From Massiliimalia timonensis (GTDB lineage Bacteria > Bacillota > Clostridia > Oscillospirales > Ruminococcaceae), in contig NZ_FYDD01000004.1 of the NCBI RefSeq assembly GCF_900186585.1, positions 1,054,001-1,118,000 of the forward strand: DNA of 64,000 nucleotides. Direction: 5' to 3'. A program made the position numbers and the translations under genes. The notes under the pieces were generated by a model that ran no database searches, was not told the DNA's origin, and saw only the letters and a program-made list of their open reading frames with translations. This document shows, one piece after another, positions 26,764-34,086 of the stretch. The first letter of the stretch is position 1. Each line of letters begins with the position of its first letter.

Positions 26764-27717
26764 TTATCGTTCCTGATCCCGGCGGTTCTGCAGGCTGGGG
26801 TATTGGGATCTATCATACCGCCAAGCGCGGTCGCCGGGAAGATTTTTGAGTAAATGTTCTCTCACATTTTTGTATTCCGGTCCGATGAGTCCGAGGCGCA
26901 GCAGGAAGGTGCGGAAGGTAAAGGCGGGGTTTTCGCTGATCTGAGTTTTTCTCATCACCGTCCGTTTCTGGTTGACCGCCTGCGCGGAGACCGCCAATGC
27001 CAGCGTAATATTTGCCCGCACCTTTCCCGCGTGAAGGGTGCTTTCAAAACATCTCCATTCCAAAGTGCCCCGGTAAAAGACAGAATGCAGATTCAAAGCG
27101 TAATATCTTGTCCAGTGGTAATGCTCATCGCTTCCGTCCATACCGCCGTACCATTCCTGTTTTAACCGTTCCATTGAGGTATCCGACGGCAGCTTTCTGA
27201 TCTTTTGAAGCATAGGCTCACGCACCTTCTTGCACCATCGTTCCACCCGGTCTTCATTGACATTCAATGCTTTAAACAGGATATCCTCTTTGGAATACAT
27301 GATGGAAAGGGCATTTTTTAAGCTCTGCGGGGTATGGTTAGAAGCGTCTATATGAACATGCATTCCGCAGCTCTCGTTTACTGCCGCGCCGGCGTGGCGG
27401 AGCGCCCGGACGACCGTTTGCAGTTTCTCCATTTCGCTGTAACTGAGCTTAGGAGAATTCATCTCCACCTTGTAGATCCCCGAGCTGACCGGGACCTGCC
27501 GGCGTCCGTCCCGGCGGGTCGCGCGGATGCTTGAGTCATAGACAAACCGCCATTTTTTCCTGTCGCAGTCAAATACCTCCCACGGATCATAGGTAGAGGA
27601 GGACTGACAGTGAACAGCGGTAGTTCCGAACAGCGAGGCAACCGCTTGGGCTGCCTGATGTCTGGTGATCCCGGTCATTTCGATCTCACATCCGAAATAC
27701 TGGTCTTTCAGATCAAT
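26764..27717 (-). CDS. Amidoligase (COOH-NH2 ligase family) with an apparent ATT start
   Basis: Amidoligase_2 enzymes join carboxyl and amino groups using ATP. Visible are QYFGCEIEMTGITR at the N-terminus (metal/ATP-binding acidic residues) and SCGMHVHIDASNHT (about residue 118). The EIEMTG motif lies upstream of or at the first ATG (27678), so the true start must be earlier. The only candidate is ATT at 27717, overlapping the methyltransferase stop as ATTGA, in the manner of coupled ATGA starts. From there the product is 317 residues. Substrate unknown. Tail: NRRDQER. Confidence 0.85.
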   Translation of the reverse strand: MDLKDQYFGCEIEMTGITRHQAAQAVASLFGTTAVHCQSSSTYDPWEVFDCDRKKWRFVYDSSIRATRRDGRRQVPVSSGIYKVEMNSPKLSYSEMEKLQTVVRALRHAGAAVNESCGMHVHIDASNHTPQSLKNALSIMYSKEDILFKALNVNEDRVERWCKKVREPMLQKIRKLPSDTSMERLKQEWYGGMDGSDEHYHWTRYYALNLHSVFYRGTLEWRCFESTLHAGKVRANITLALAVSAQAVNQKRTVMRKTQISENPAFTFRTFLLRLGLIGPEYKNVREHLLKNLPGDRAWRYDRSQYPSLQNRRDQER

Positions 27718-28870
27718 CGGCGCCTGTCACCTCCCGGTGGACGGCGGCCAGCCTTTTTCCGATCGCCTCGATAACGGTCACGGTAACGCCGTTTTCCGCC
27801 TGCTTATACAGCTGCGCGTCCGACTGAAACGACACGATCCTGTCGATCCGCTCGTCTCTCCAGCCTTGCAGCCGCAGACATTCCCGAGGCGTCAGGCGCC
27901 GGATCCGTCCATGCTGCAGAACACCGTGCCGATCCTGCGCTGTCAGAGTAAACATGGGTTCTTCTTCAGATTTAATGCGCCGACCGTTCTGGCGTACATT
28001 TTCCCGGTCAGGCGTCAAAACTGCGCAGGCTTCTAAAGTTCCTTGGTCGCTGTTTGTGGTGAGGGTATGGGCGATTTTCCTGCCGACTCTGCCGCGGCGG
28101 GTATTCAGCCCGGCAAACGCCAAGCTGATACTGTCGCCGGGATACGCCGTTTTATATCCCTTTTTTGTATTTTCCTTGATCGGCAGACCCACTTCATACA
28201 ATCCGGTTTTTCCCCCGAATCCGCCTGTCTGAGACGCAAGGGTACAGCTTATTCCTTCTGCGGAATAGACCCGTTCTCCCTGAGCTCCGGGAAGGATTTG
28301 CATAAGAGACGTTCCTGCTGTTTCGGTGAAAGGAAATATTTTTCCTCTGCATCGTTCATCAAGATATCCGATAAGGTACACCCTTTTTCTGGATTGGGGG
28401 ACTCCGAAATCCTTGCTGTTAAGCACCTGCCATTCCAAACCATACCCCAGCCTGTCCAGCGTACCGAGGATGGACGCAAACGTCCTGCCCCCGTCATGAT
28501 TAAGCAGTCCGGGAACATTTTCAAGCAGCAGATACGCAGGTCTTTTTGCCTCAGTCAGCCGGGCAATTTCAAAGAACAGGGTACCCCTTGGATCGGAAAA
28601 TCCTCTGCGGTTTCCGGGAATCGAAAAAGACTGGCAGGGAAATCCTCCGCACAGAAGTTCAAAGTCGGGAATGTTGTTTGGGTCGGCTTTTCGGATATCT
28701 TCACAGAACCACTCTCCTTTTGTATCAAACAGAGTCCGGTAACTGCGGTCGGCGGATTTGTCGATCTCGCAGTGTCCGGCGCAGGTAAAATCTCCGGCAA
28801 GGCTGAGTCCCTCGCGAAACCCGCCGATGCCGGAGAACAGATCAATGTACCGTATGTTTTTCTTTATCAC
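27713..28870 (-). CDS. C5-cytosine DNA methyltransferase (Dcm-like)
   Basis: All key motifs are present: I, RYIDLFSGIGGF (AdoMet); IV, GGFPCQSFS with the catalytic Cys; VI, LLENVPGLL; VIII, QSRKRVYLIG; and the C-terminal motif X region GVTVTVIEAIGKRL. The target-recognition region lies at about 190-310. GTG 28870 is chosen because it follows AGGA at 5 bases and leaves the normal short leader IKKN. The next codon is ATA. No endonuclease is adjacent. It may mask the element from restriction. Confidence 0.92.
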   Translation of the reverse strand: MIKKNIRYIDLFSGIGGFREGLSLAGDFTCAGHCEIDKSADRSYRTLFDTKGEWFCEDIRKADPNNIPDFELLCGGFPCQSFSIPGNRRGFSDPRGTLFFEIARLTEAKRPAYLLLENVPGLLNHDGGRTFASILGTLDRLGYGLEWQVLNSKDFGVPQSRKRVYLIGYLDERCRGKIFPFTETAGTSLMQILPGAQGERVYSAEGISCTLASQTGGFGGKTGLYEVGLPIKENTKKGYKTAYPGDSISLAFAGLNTRRGRVGRKIAHTLTTNSDQGTLEACAVLTPDRENVRQNGRRIKSEEEPMFTLTAQDRHGVLQHGRIRRLTPRECLRLQGWRDERIDRIVSFQSDAQLYKQAENGVTVTVIEAIGKRLAAVHREVTGAD

Positions 28871-28954
28871 ACCTTTCCTGGATTTCTCTGATATATTTAT
28901 GATATGCGCAAGCGGCATTCCCCCTTTCATAAAGGATAAGGATATCTATATATA

Positions 28955-28999
28955 TATGAAAACAGCCCGGGGTGAACTTCGGTTCATCTCCCGGGTTGC
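28955..28999 (-). terminator. Terminator with UUCG-type loop
   Basis: AGCCCGGGGTGAAC-TTCG-GTTCATCTCCCGGGTT (28963-28999), one mismatch region. On the minus strand TGTTTTCATATA follows. It ends the transcript of the RHH-like gene before the methyltransferase. Confidence 0.7.
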
Positions 29000-29010
29000 T
29001 GCTGACCTTT

Positions 29011-29394
29011 TTATTCGTTGGTATTTTCTTCTGTATCTTCCGTTTCTTCTGTCCTTGCCTCATATTCCGCCGCTCTGGCCGCTTCAAATTCTTCCTCAGC
29101 TTCTTCAAGCGCCTGTTCGATCAGTCCGATCACAAATTCCCGCTGTGTGAGCCTGCGGCGATAGGTTTTTTCATACCGTTCCAGATATTCTTTGATTTTT
29201 CCAAACAATTCCTCACTGACCTGAAATGCCAATGTCCGTCCTTTTTCCATAATTTTTTGCTCTCCTCTCTGATAATGTTCGTTGATGATCATCTCAATGA
29301 ATTTACTCATCGTACTCTCTGTTTCCCTGATCTCTCCGCTGATCCTGTCGTGCAGCTGAAGCGGGATCTTACAGGTGATTCCTTTTGTTTCCAT
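29011..29394 (-). CDS. Tandem ribbon-helix-helix-like DNA-binding protein
   Basis: About 127 residues from ATG 29394, 7 bases after AGGAGG. Two similar segments each look like a ribbon-helix-helix: ITCKIPLQLHDRISGEIRET...MSKFIEMIINEH (about 4-40) and LAFQVSEELFGKIKEYLERY...RREFVIGLIEQAL (about 50-95). A very acidic tail (EETEDTEENTNE) follows. It may regulate the par operon or the element. It lies between parMR and the dcm operon. Confidence 0.65.
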   Translation of the reverse strand: METKGITCKIPLQLHDRISGEIRETESTMSKFIEMIINEHYQRGEQKIMEKGRTLAFQVSEELFGKIKEYLERYEKTYRRRLTQREFVIGLIEQALEEAEEEFEAARAAEYEARTEETEDTEENTNE

Positions 29395-29500
29395 CCCGGT
29401 TCCTCCTTTCGGCCAACACAAGCATACTAAAACTCTGCCGGTAAAGCTATCACCAAAAGCGACAATGTTACGGTTTCAAAGCAGGCAAAACCAACAACCG

Positions 29501-29776
29501 CTATTCCTCTCCGGTCAGGGAGCTGAGAAAGGACATTATCTCTTTCGGGATCTGTTCTTCCTGCTGCGGTACGGTTTGGAAAGAAACATTTTTTAGTTCC
29601 TCTCTGATCACCTTCCGCAAGGTATTTTCCCAGCCCCTGTTTTGTTTCGATGCAAGGATTGCCCGGACCAAGAAGTCACCCTTTTCTCCTTCCGGCACAG
29701 ACTGCAAAAATTCCCAGGCTCTGCGGTGCTCCTGTTTTTTCAGATTGGGACGGAAGGTAAAACCCGGGCGCTTCAT
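29501..29776 (-). CDS. parR: ParR-like centromere-binding protein
   Basis: The 91-residue basic protein has an N-terminal FTFRPNLKKQEHRRAWEFL segment resembling ParR/StbC ribbon-helix-helix subunits. Its ATG overlaps the parM stop (ATGA). In ParMRC systems ParR links plasmid DNA to the actin filament. The identification rests mainly on position and size. Confidence 0.7.
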   Translation of the reverse strand: MKRPGFTFRPNLKKQEHRRAWEFLQSVPEGEKGDFLVRAILASKQNRGWENTLRKVIREELKNVSFQTVPQQEEQIPKEIMSFLSSLTGEE

Positions 29777-30693
29777 CGTTTTTCCACACAGCCCGGCATC
29801 TGCCCCAAAATCCGTTCAAACCCTTTGGCGTTTACCTTGTCGTCCGAAAGGATCAAAAGCTGACACAGGCCATCCTGCTGGCGCACACTGCGTTTTATGA
29901 CCGCAGCCCCTCCGCCCAGCATAATCACCGGGAGCGCTTTCAGGTCAAACCCTGATTCCATGACTGCGGACAGCAGTCGTTCGGTATAGATCCGTCCCTG
30001 CTTTTGTACGATTTTCTTTACCGTTTCGTCCATCTGACAGGGCTTTTCTTCCAGGATCCGTTCTATTTGAGCGTCAGTCACGGACAGTCCGGTATCCCGC
30101 CGGATCTGTTCTTTTATTTCATCGATACACTTGATCATTCCCAGCTCCAGGCTGCGGCAGGCAGCTGCATTGGGAACACCATGGTCCAGTCGCATCAGAT
30201 CCACCGTCCAGCCGCCGATATCCATCAGCAGGACAGACGGTTCATTCCGGATGAGTTCGGGCTGGGTTACGATCGCGGAATATCCCTGCGGGAACAGTTT
30301 CACATCCTGAATAGTGATTTTATATGATATCCCCTCAAATTCAAAGGTGACCGGCTGGGAAGAACGCAGGAGATATTCCCGGAACGCTTTCTTCTCTCTG
30401 CCGAATCCGGTGAGAGGCAGTCCCGCCGCAACCGTCACAGCGCACTCTGTTTTTTCTCCCCGCTGTTTGATTTCCTTTGCAATCGCGGCAAGGGTCAGGA
30501 GGTAGTAGTTATCGTTCTCCATCTTGTTTTTTAAGACCGGCTGTCTGTCTGTTCCGCACACGAAATATTTCCCTCCGTACTTCAGGGTATTCTGCAGCGT
30601 ATACGGCTCATAGGAATACTCGGACACACCGGCTGGGAAAGAAAAATGTGTTGTTTTGATGGCATAGTAGCCATGGTCGATTCCAATGTTCAT
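29773..30693 (-). CDS. parM: ParM/StbA-type actin-like segregation ATPase
   Basis: The 306-residue protein has the actin fold motifs: phosphate 1 (MNIGIDHGYYAIK), phosphate 2 (LLMDIGGWTVDL, about residue 155) and adenosine (VIMLGGGAAVIK). It polymerises to push apart DNA copies. It starts at ATG after AAAGGATGG. A segregation pair on an ICE suggests that the excised circle is maintained or copied outside the chromosome for a time. Confidence 0.9.
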   Translation of the reverse strand: MNIGIDHGYYAIKTTHFSFPAGVSEYSYEPYTLQNTLKYGGKYFVCGTDRQPVLKNKMENDNYYLLTLAAIAKEIKQRGEKTECAVTVAAGLPLTGFGREKKAFREYLLRSSQPVTFEFEGISYKITIQDVKLFPQGYSAIVTQPELIRNEPSVLLMDIGGWTVDLMRLDHGVPNAAACRSLELGMIKCIDEIKEQIRRDTGLSVTDAQIERILEEKPCQMDETVKKIVQKQGRIYTERLLSAVMESGFDLKALPVIMLGGGAAVIKRSVRQQDGLCQLLILSDDKVNAKGFERILGQMPGCVEKR

Positions 30694-30934
30694 AAGTTTT
30701 TTCCATCCTTTCGAGTTATTTGTTGAAAAGTGAGTGCTTAAAATCCAAAGAAAAGCTCTCTGGAAAAACTACGGTTTTGCAGAGCAAAATACAGATCCTG
30801 CTGTATGATCTGTAAGTGGTTTTTCAGAAAGATATATCATAAGATATTTCTTTTCCCAGCTAAGTAATTTTAACTTAGGGGGAGAGAGTGTGAGAGAGGG
30901 GGAAAACTCCCCGCCCTGAAAAATCGCAGAGAAA

Positions 30935-30964
30935 AACCGCCCCGGTCCTAAGACCGAAGCGGTT
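30935..30964 (-). terminator. Rho-independent terminator
   Basis: AACCGC/GCGGTT outer stem with CGGTC/GACCG inner stem. TTTTTC follows on the minus strand. Second barrier against transcription entering the ICE from the tRNA side. Confidence 0.75.
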
Positions 30965-31103
30965 CTAAAAAAGGGCGCACTGATCCCTTGGATTTTGAGG
31001 GTTTACAAACCATCCCTTTTTGAGGACTGGTCAATCTATCTATGAAACTGCGGGAAATTTCTACACTTCCCACAGTGAAAAAAAGGGTAATAAACGCAAA
31101 AAA

Positions 31104-31142
31104 GCGGAGTTCTGAGCCTGAAAAATCAGGTCAAAACTCCGC
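31104..31142 (-). terminator. Rho-independent terminator
   Basis: GCGGAGTT/AACTCCGC outer stem with CCTGA/TCAGG inner stem. CTTTTTTG lies after it on the minus strand. Confidence 0.75.
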
Positions 31143-31239
31143 CTTCGCTCTATTTTATTAAGGTCTTCTGCCTCGACATCCACGGTAAATCGATTTTTGA
31201 AAATTTACCCGAAAGCTGTGCAAACCCGCATGAATACTG

Positions 31240-31272
31240 AAAAAAATGGAGTGACATCTATTTCGTCACTCC
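31240..31272 (-). terminator. Terminator of the tRNA-Leu gene
   Basis: GGAGTGAC/GTCACTCC (31248-31272), followed on the minus strand by ATTTTTTT. It lies 4 bases beyond the tRNA 3' CCA. Confidence 0.88.
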
Positions 31273-31276
31273 ATCA

Positions 31277-31360
31277 TGGTGCGGCAAACGGGACTTGAAC
31301 CCGTACGTCAAAGACACACGCCCCTCAAACGTGCCTGTCTGCCTATTCCAGCACTGCCGC
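31277..31360 (-). tRNA. tRNA-Leu (anticodon GAG)
   Basis: The minus strand reads GCGGCAG at the 5' end, paired with the TTGCCGC acceptor arm, then discriminator A and an encoded CCA. The anticodon arm is CACGT-TTGAGGG-GCGTG, giving anticodon GAG. A long variable arm, typical of class II leucine tRNAs, precedes GGGTTCAAGTCCC (T arm). It has a consensus promoter and its own terminator, so the gene is intact. The ICE lies on its 3' side, a usual integration point. Confidence 0.97.
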
Positions 31361-31380
31361 ATAATTTAAAGTGCTTTAAT

Positions 31381-31409
31381 ATTATAGCAATCGAAATAAA
31401 TTTTGTCAA
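31381..31409 (-). promoter_or_regulatory. Promoter of tRNA-Leu
   Basis: TTGACA (31409-31404), 17-base spacer, TATAAT (31386-31381) on the minus strand. Both boxes are perfect consensus, about 20 bases before the tRNA 5' end. Confidence 0.92.
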
Positions 31410-31509
31410 GGGATTCCTGGGAAAAAGTTGTGTTTCCTGTAGGAATTCCACGGAATTTAAACAGAAGAAAAACTAAGAATGTTCAAAAAGTAAATCTTGT
31501 CAAAAATTC

Positions 31510-31539
31510 TTGTTATTTGTTGGGGGATTATGGTATAAT
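31510..31539 (+). promoter_or_regulatory. Promoter of the tmk operon
   Basis: TTGTTA, 18-base spacer, then extended -10 TGG-TATAAT (31534-31539). About 97 bases before the tmk start. Confidence 0.75.
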
Positions 31540-31635
31540 AATCTTGATATTTTATAGTATTTTGCTAAAAAGCAGCGGAATATTTGATTAAGGAAGACTG
31601 TTTTTTATCATGCTAAAGATAAGAGGTTTACTGAA

Positions 31636-32301
31636 ATGAGAGGCAAACTGATCGTACTAGACGGATTGGACGGTTCTGGAAAATCTACACAGGCACAGCT
31701 TTTGGCAGACCAGCTGCGCCATGAGGGAAACCGGGTGGAGCTGTTGTCCTATCCTGATTATAGTCAGCCCTCCTCGGCCTTGGTAAAGTTATATTTAAAC
31801 GGTGAACTTGCGGACAACGCTGATGATGTAAACGCCTATGCGGCTTCCAGCTTTTACGCAGTGGATCGGTATGCGAGTTATATGCAGTTTTGGAAGGATA
31901 AGCTGGAACAGGGGATCACAATGATCGCCAGCCGCTATGTCAGTTCTAACGCGATCCACCAAATGGGAAAGCTCCCCCGGGAGGAATGGGATGCCTTTTT
32001 GCAGTGGCTAGATGATTTTGAATATCAGAAATTAGGTCTTCCGCGGCCAGACCAAATTATTTTTTTGGATATGTCCCGAGCGGTTGCAGATCGGCTGATC
32101 ATGTCTCGGTATCACGGAGATCAGACGAAAAAGGATCTGCATGAGCAGAATATGAATTATATGCAACGGTGCATGGAGTCGGCGCATTATGCCGCTTTGA
32201 AGCAGCACTGGGAATTAGTGCGCTGCTGTGACGGGAAGAATGCTTTTCCGATCGAACAGATCGCACAGGAAATTATGAAACGAGTAAAAGAGGTATTTTA
32301 A
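31636..32301 (+). CDS. tmk: Thymidylate kinase
   Basis: Phosphorylates dTMP to dTDP. The 221-residue protein has the P-loop GLDGSGKST at about residue 9, the DR(Y/H) motif in AVDRYASYMQF (about 77) and the substrate region ASRYVSSNAIHQ. The lid region has SRYHGDQTKKDLHE. It starts at ATG with AAGAGG upstream. It is first of a run of same-strand genes to mltG, with gaps of 4-20 bases, so it is likely an operon. Confidence 0.93.
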   Translation: MRGKLIVLDGLDGSGKSTQAQLLADQLRHEGNRVELLSYPDYSQPSSALVKLYLNGELADNADDVNAYAASSFYAVDRYASYMQFWKDKLEQGITMIASRYVSSNAIHQMGKLPREEWDAFLQWLDDFEYQKLGLPRPDQIIFLDMSRAVADRLIMSRYHGDQTKKDLHEQNMNYMQRCMESAHYAALKQHWELVRCCDGKNAFPIEQIAQEIMKRVKEVF

Positions 32302-32305
32302 CAGA

Positions 32306-33199
32306 ATGGATATTCTTTTTAAGAAGCCAGAAATTGAAGATCAGCCGCTGATAGAACCATACTTTCATGCGGTGAAGGAGTTGGGCTGCGAAATGACCTT
32401 TTCCAGCCTGTTTTTGTGGTCGGGGCATTATCGGGTGCAGTTTGCTGTTGTAGATGATATGCTGGTGCTCCGGGCAGGAGAAGCCCCCGATTTTTCTTTC
32501 GCTTATCCGATCGGAACCCATGATCCCAAGCCGGTGATTGAAACGTTGCGCAATTATTGCAGAGAGCATGGTTTTGTGTTCCGCATGCATGGTCTTACAA
32601 ATGATAAGCGTGCAGATCTGGAACAGGCGTTTCCCGGGGAATTTGAATTTGTTTCGGATCGGGACAGCGCAGATTATATTTACTTATCAGAGGACCTGAT
32701 TTCTTTAAAAGGGAAAAAATATCACGGAAAACGCAACCATATTAACCGTTTTAAAGAAGAGAATAATTGGAGCTATGAACCGATCACCCGTGAAAATATG
32801 GATGAATGTGTGGAGCTGGCGCTGGAATGGTGCCGCCAGAATGGCTGTGCAGATGACGGAAGATTGGCAGAGATCTGCGTGATCAAAAACTCTTTCCGCT
32901 ATTTTGAACAGTTAAAATTAGTAGGCGGGATTTTACGTGTAGATGGCAAGGTAGTGGCTTTTACTATTGGTGAAGCTGTGAACGAAGATGTATTTGTTGT
33001 GCATATCGAGAAGGCATATGCTGAGATCAACGGGGCGTATCCTGCGATCAATCAGGAATTTGTCAAACATGAGGCCAGCCAATACCGTTATATCAACCGG
33101 GAAGAGGACCTAGGGATGGAGGGTTTGCGGAAAGCAAAAATGTCTTACCGTCCAGTGATCCTGTTAGAGCGGTATCTTGTGACTGAAAAGGAATCATAA
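32306..33199 (+). CDS. DUF2156 protein (MprF C-terminal-like)
   Basis: The 297-residue protein is built like DUF2156: two GNAT-like halves with HGKRNHINRFKEE in the linker (about 143) and GGILRVDGKVVAFTIGEAVNEDVFVVHIEKA in the second half. The fold is shared with aminoacyl-transferases such as MprF and FemX. Exact substrate unknown. It starts 4 bases after tmk and is followed by a GNAT gene. Confidence 0.85.
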   Translation: MDILFKKPEIEDQPLIEPYFHAVKELGCEMTFSSLFLWSGHYRVQFAVVDDMLVLRAGEAPDFSFAYPIGTHDPKPVIETLRNYCREHGFVFRMHGLTNDKRADLEQAFPGEFEFVSDRDSADYIYLSEDLISLKGKKYHGKRNHINRFKEENNWSYEPITRENMDECVELALEWCRQNGCADDGRLAEICVIKNSFRYFEQLKLVGGILRVDGKVVAFTIGEAVNEDVFVVHIEKAYAEINGAYPAINQEFVKHEASQYRYINREEDLGMEGLRKAKMSYRPVILLERYLVTEKES

Positions 33200-33212
33200 G
33201 AGGAAACGAAAG

Positions 33213-34070
33213 ATGGAGTTCAGACAGGCAAAAGAAACGGACATATCAGGGATCCGCGATCTTTGGAAACGTTGTTTTGGAGATGAAGATGATTACCTGA
33301 ACTTTTATATAAAAGAGGCATACCGGCCCAGCCGAACATGGCTTTGTGCAGATGGGACGCTTCCGATCTCGATGATGACCCTCTTGCCGGCCTGTGTAGA
33401 GGACGGGGAGAGTTACTATCAGGGAGGATATGTATATGCTGTAGCGACCCTCCCTGAATACCGGCATCAAGGGCTGATGTCGCAGCTCCATGAGCGGGTA
33501 GAAGAAGCTTGTAAAAAAGAGGGGTTCTCCTTTTTATCTTTGGTGCCGGCCGAACTTTCTTTATTTTCCATGTATCGGAAATTGGGATATGAGGTATGTG
33601 CGCAATTATACTATGACACGGTTTCCAAAAAGGATGGCAAACTGTTCTCCGCGAAAACATGCTTTGAACCAATCAGGCCGGAGCAGTTTTTAGATTACCG
33701 CCTTTCGTACCTGCGCCGGCAAGGGGCATTTTTACGGCTTCAGGACGACTGCTGGGAGTATACGGAAAAGGAACTTTCTGCGGCAGGATATTCCTATTTA
33801 GGGATAGAGAATAAGCTGGGAAAAGGTTATTTAGTCTATCATATCAATAAAATCGGGCATTTGCGGATCCGGGAGGCGGGAGTCCCTGAGGATTGCTTGC
33901 GTGCCGCGATTGGAGATATCTGCCGTTATTTTGAAGCGCCTGAATTTTTTATCAAGCTGCCTTGGGGAGGCTTTTCCGGAAAAGAAAACCGCCGCCCCTT
34001 TGCAATGATGAAAAAACTGAATGCTACTGTGCCCGGACAGGTTTATACAAATTTGATGCTGGACGACTAG
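33213..34070 (+). CDS. GNAT family N-acetyltransferase
   Basis: The 285-residue protein has an N-terminal GNAT fold with the acetyl-CoA loop VATLPEYRHQGLMSQLH (about residues 77-92), and a second domain in the C-terminal half, as in Eis-like enzymes. Substrate not predictable. Co-directional with its neighbours. Confidence 0.85.
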   Translation: MEFRQAKETDISGIRDLWKRCFGDEDDYLNFYIKEAYRPSRTWLCADGTLPISMMTLLPACVEDGESYYQGGYVYAVATLPEYRHQGLMSQLHERVEEACKKEGFSFLSLVPAELSLFSMYRKLGYEVCAQLYYDTVSKKDGKLFSAKTCFEPIRPEQFLDYRLSYLRRQGAFLRLQDDCWEYTEKELSAAGYSYLGIENKLGKGYLVYHINKIGHLRIREAGVPEDCLRAAIGDICRYFEAPEFFIKLPWGGFSGKENRRPFAMMKKLNATVPGQVYTNLMLDD

Positions 34071-34086
34071 CAGAAAGGATTTTGAT

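Larger units (their letters stand above)
30694..31239. other. Non-coding ICE-chromosome junction, 550 bp
   Basis: No gene. Next to parM (30740-30880) are several short dyads: CTCTG/CAGAG, ACAGATC/GATCTGT, and CTAAGT/ACTTAG with an AT-rich loop. These could be the parC centromere or an origin. Two terminators follow (30935-30964 and 31104-31142). The attachment site, if the element ends here, should lie in this stretch or at the tRNA 3' end. I could not find a matching repeat at the left side of the window. Confidence 0.5.

Noticed and set aside
28870-28930. Extended start of the cytosine methyltransferase at 28930
   Set aside because: The added residues (AHIINISEKSRKG) come before the Shine-Dalgarno and are not typical of the family. 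GTG 28870 fits better.
31248-31272. GGAGTGAC inverted repeat as an attachment site
   Set aside because: Its position right after the tRNA and its T-run explain it fully as the tRNA terminator. No copy was found at the left of the window.
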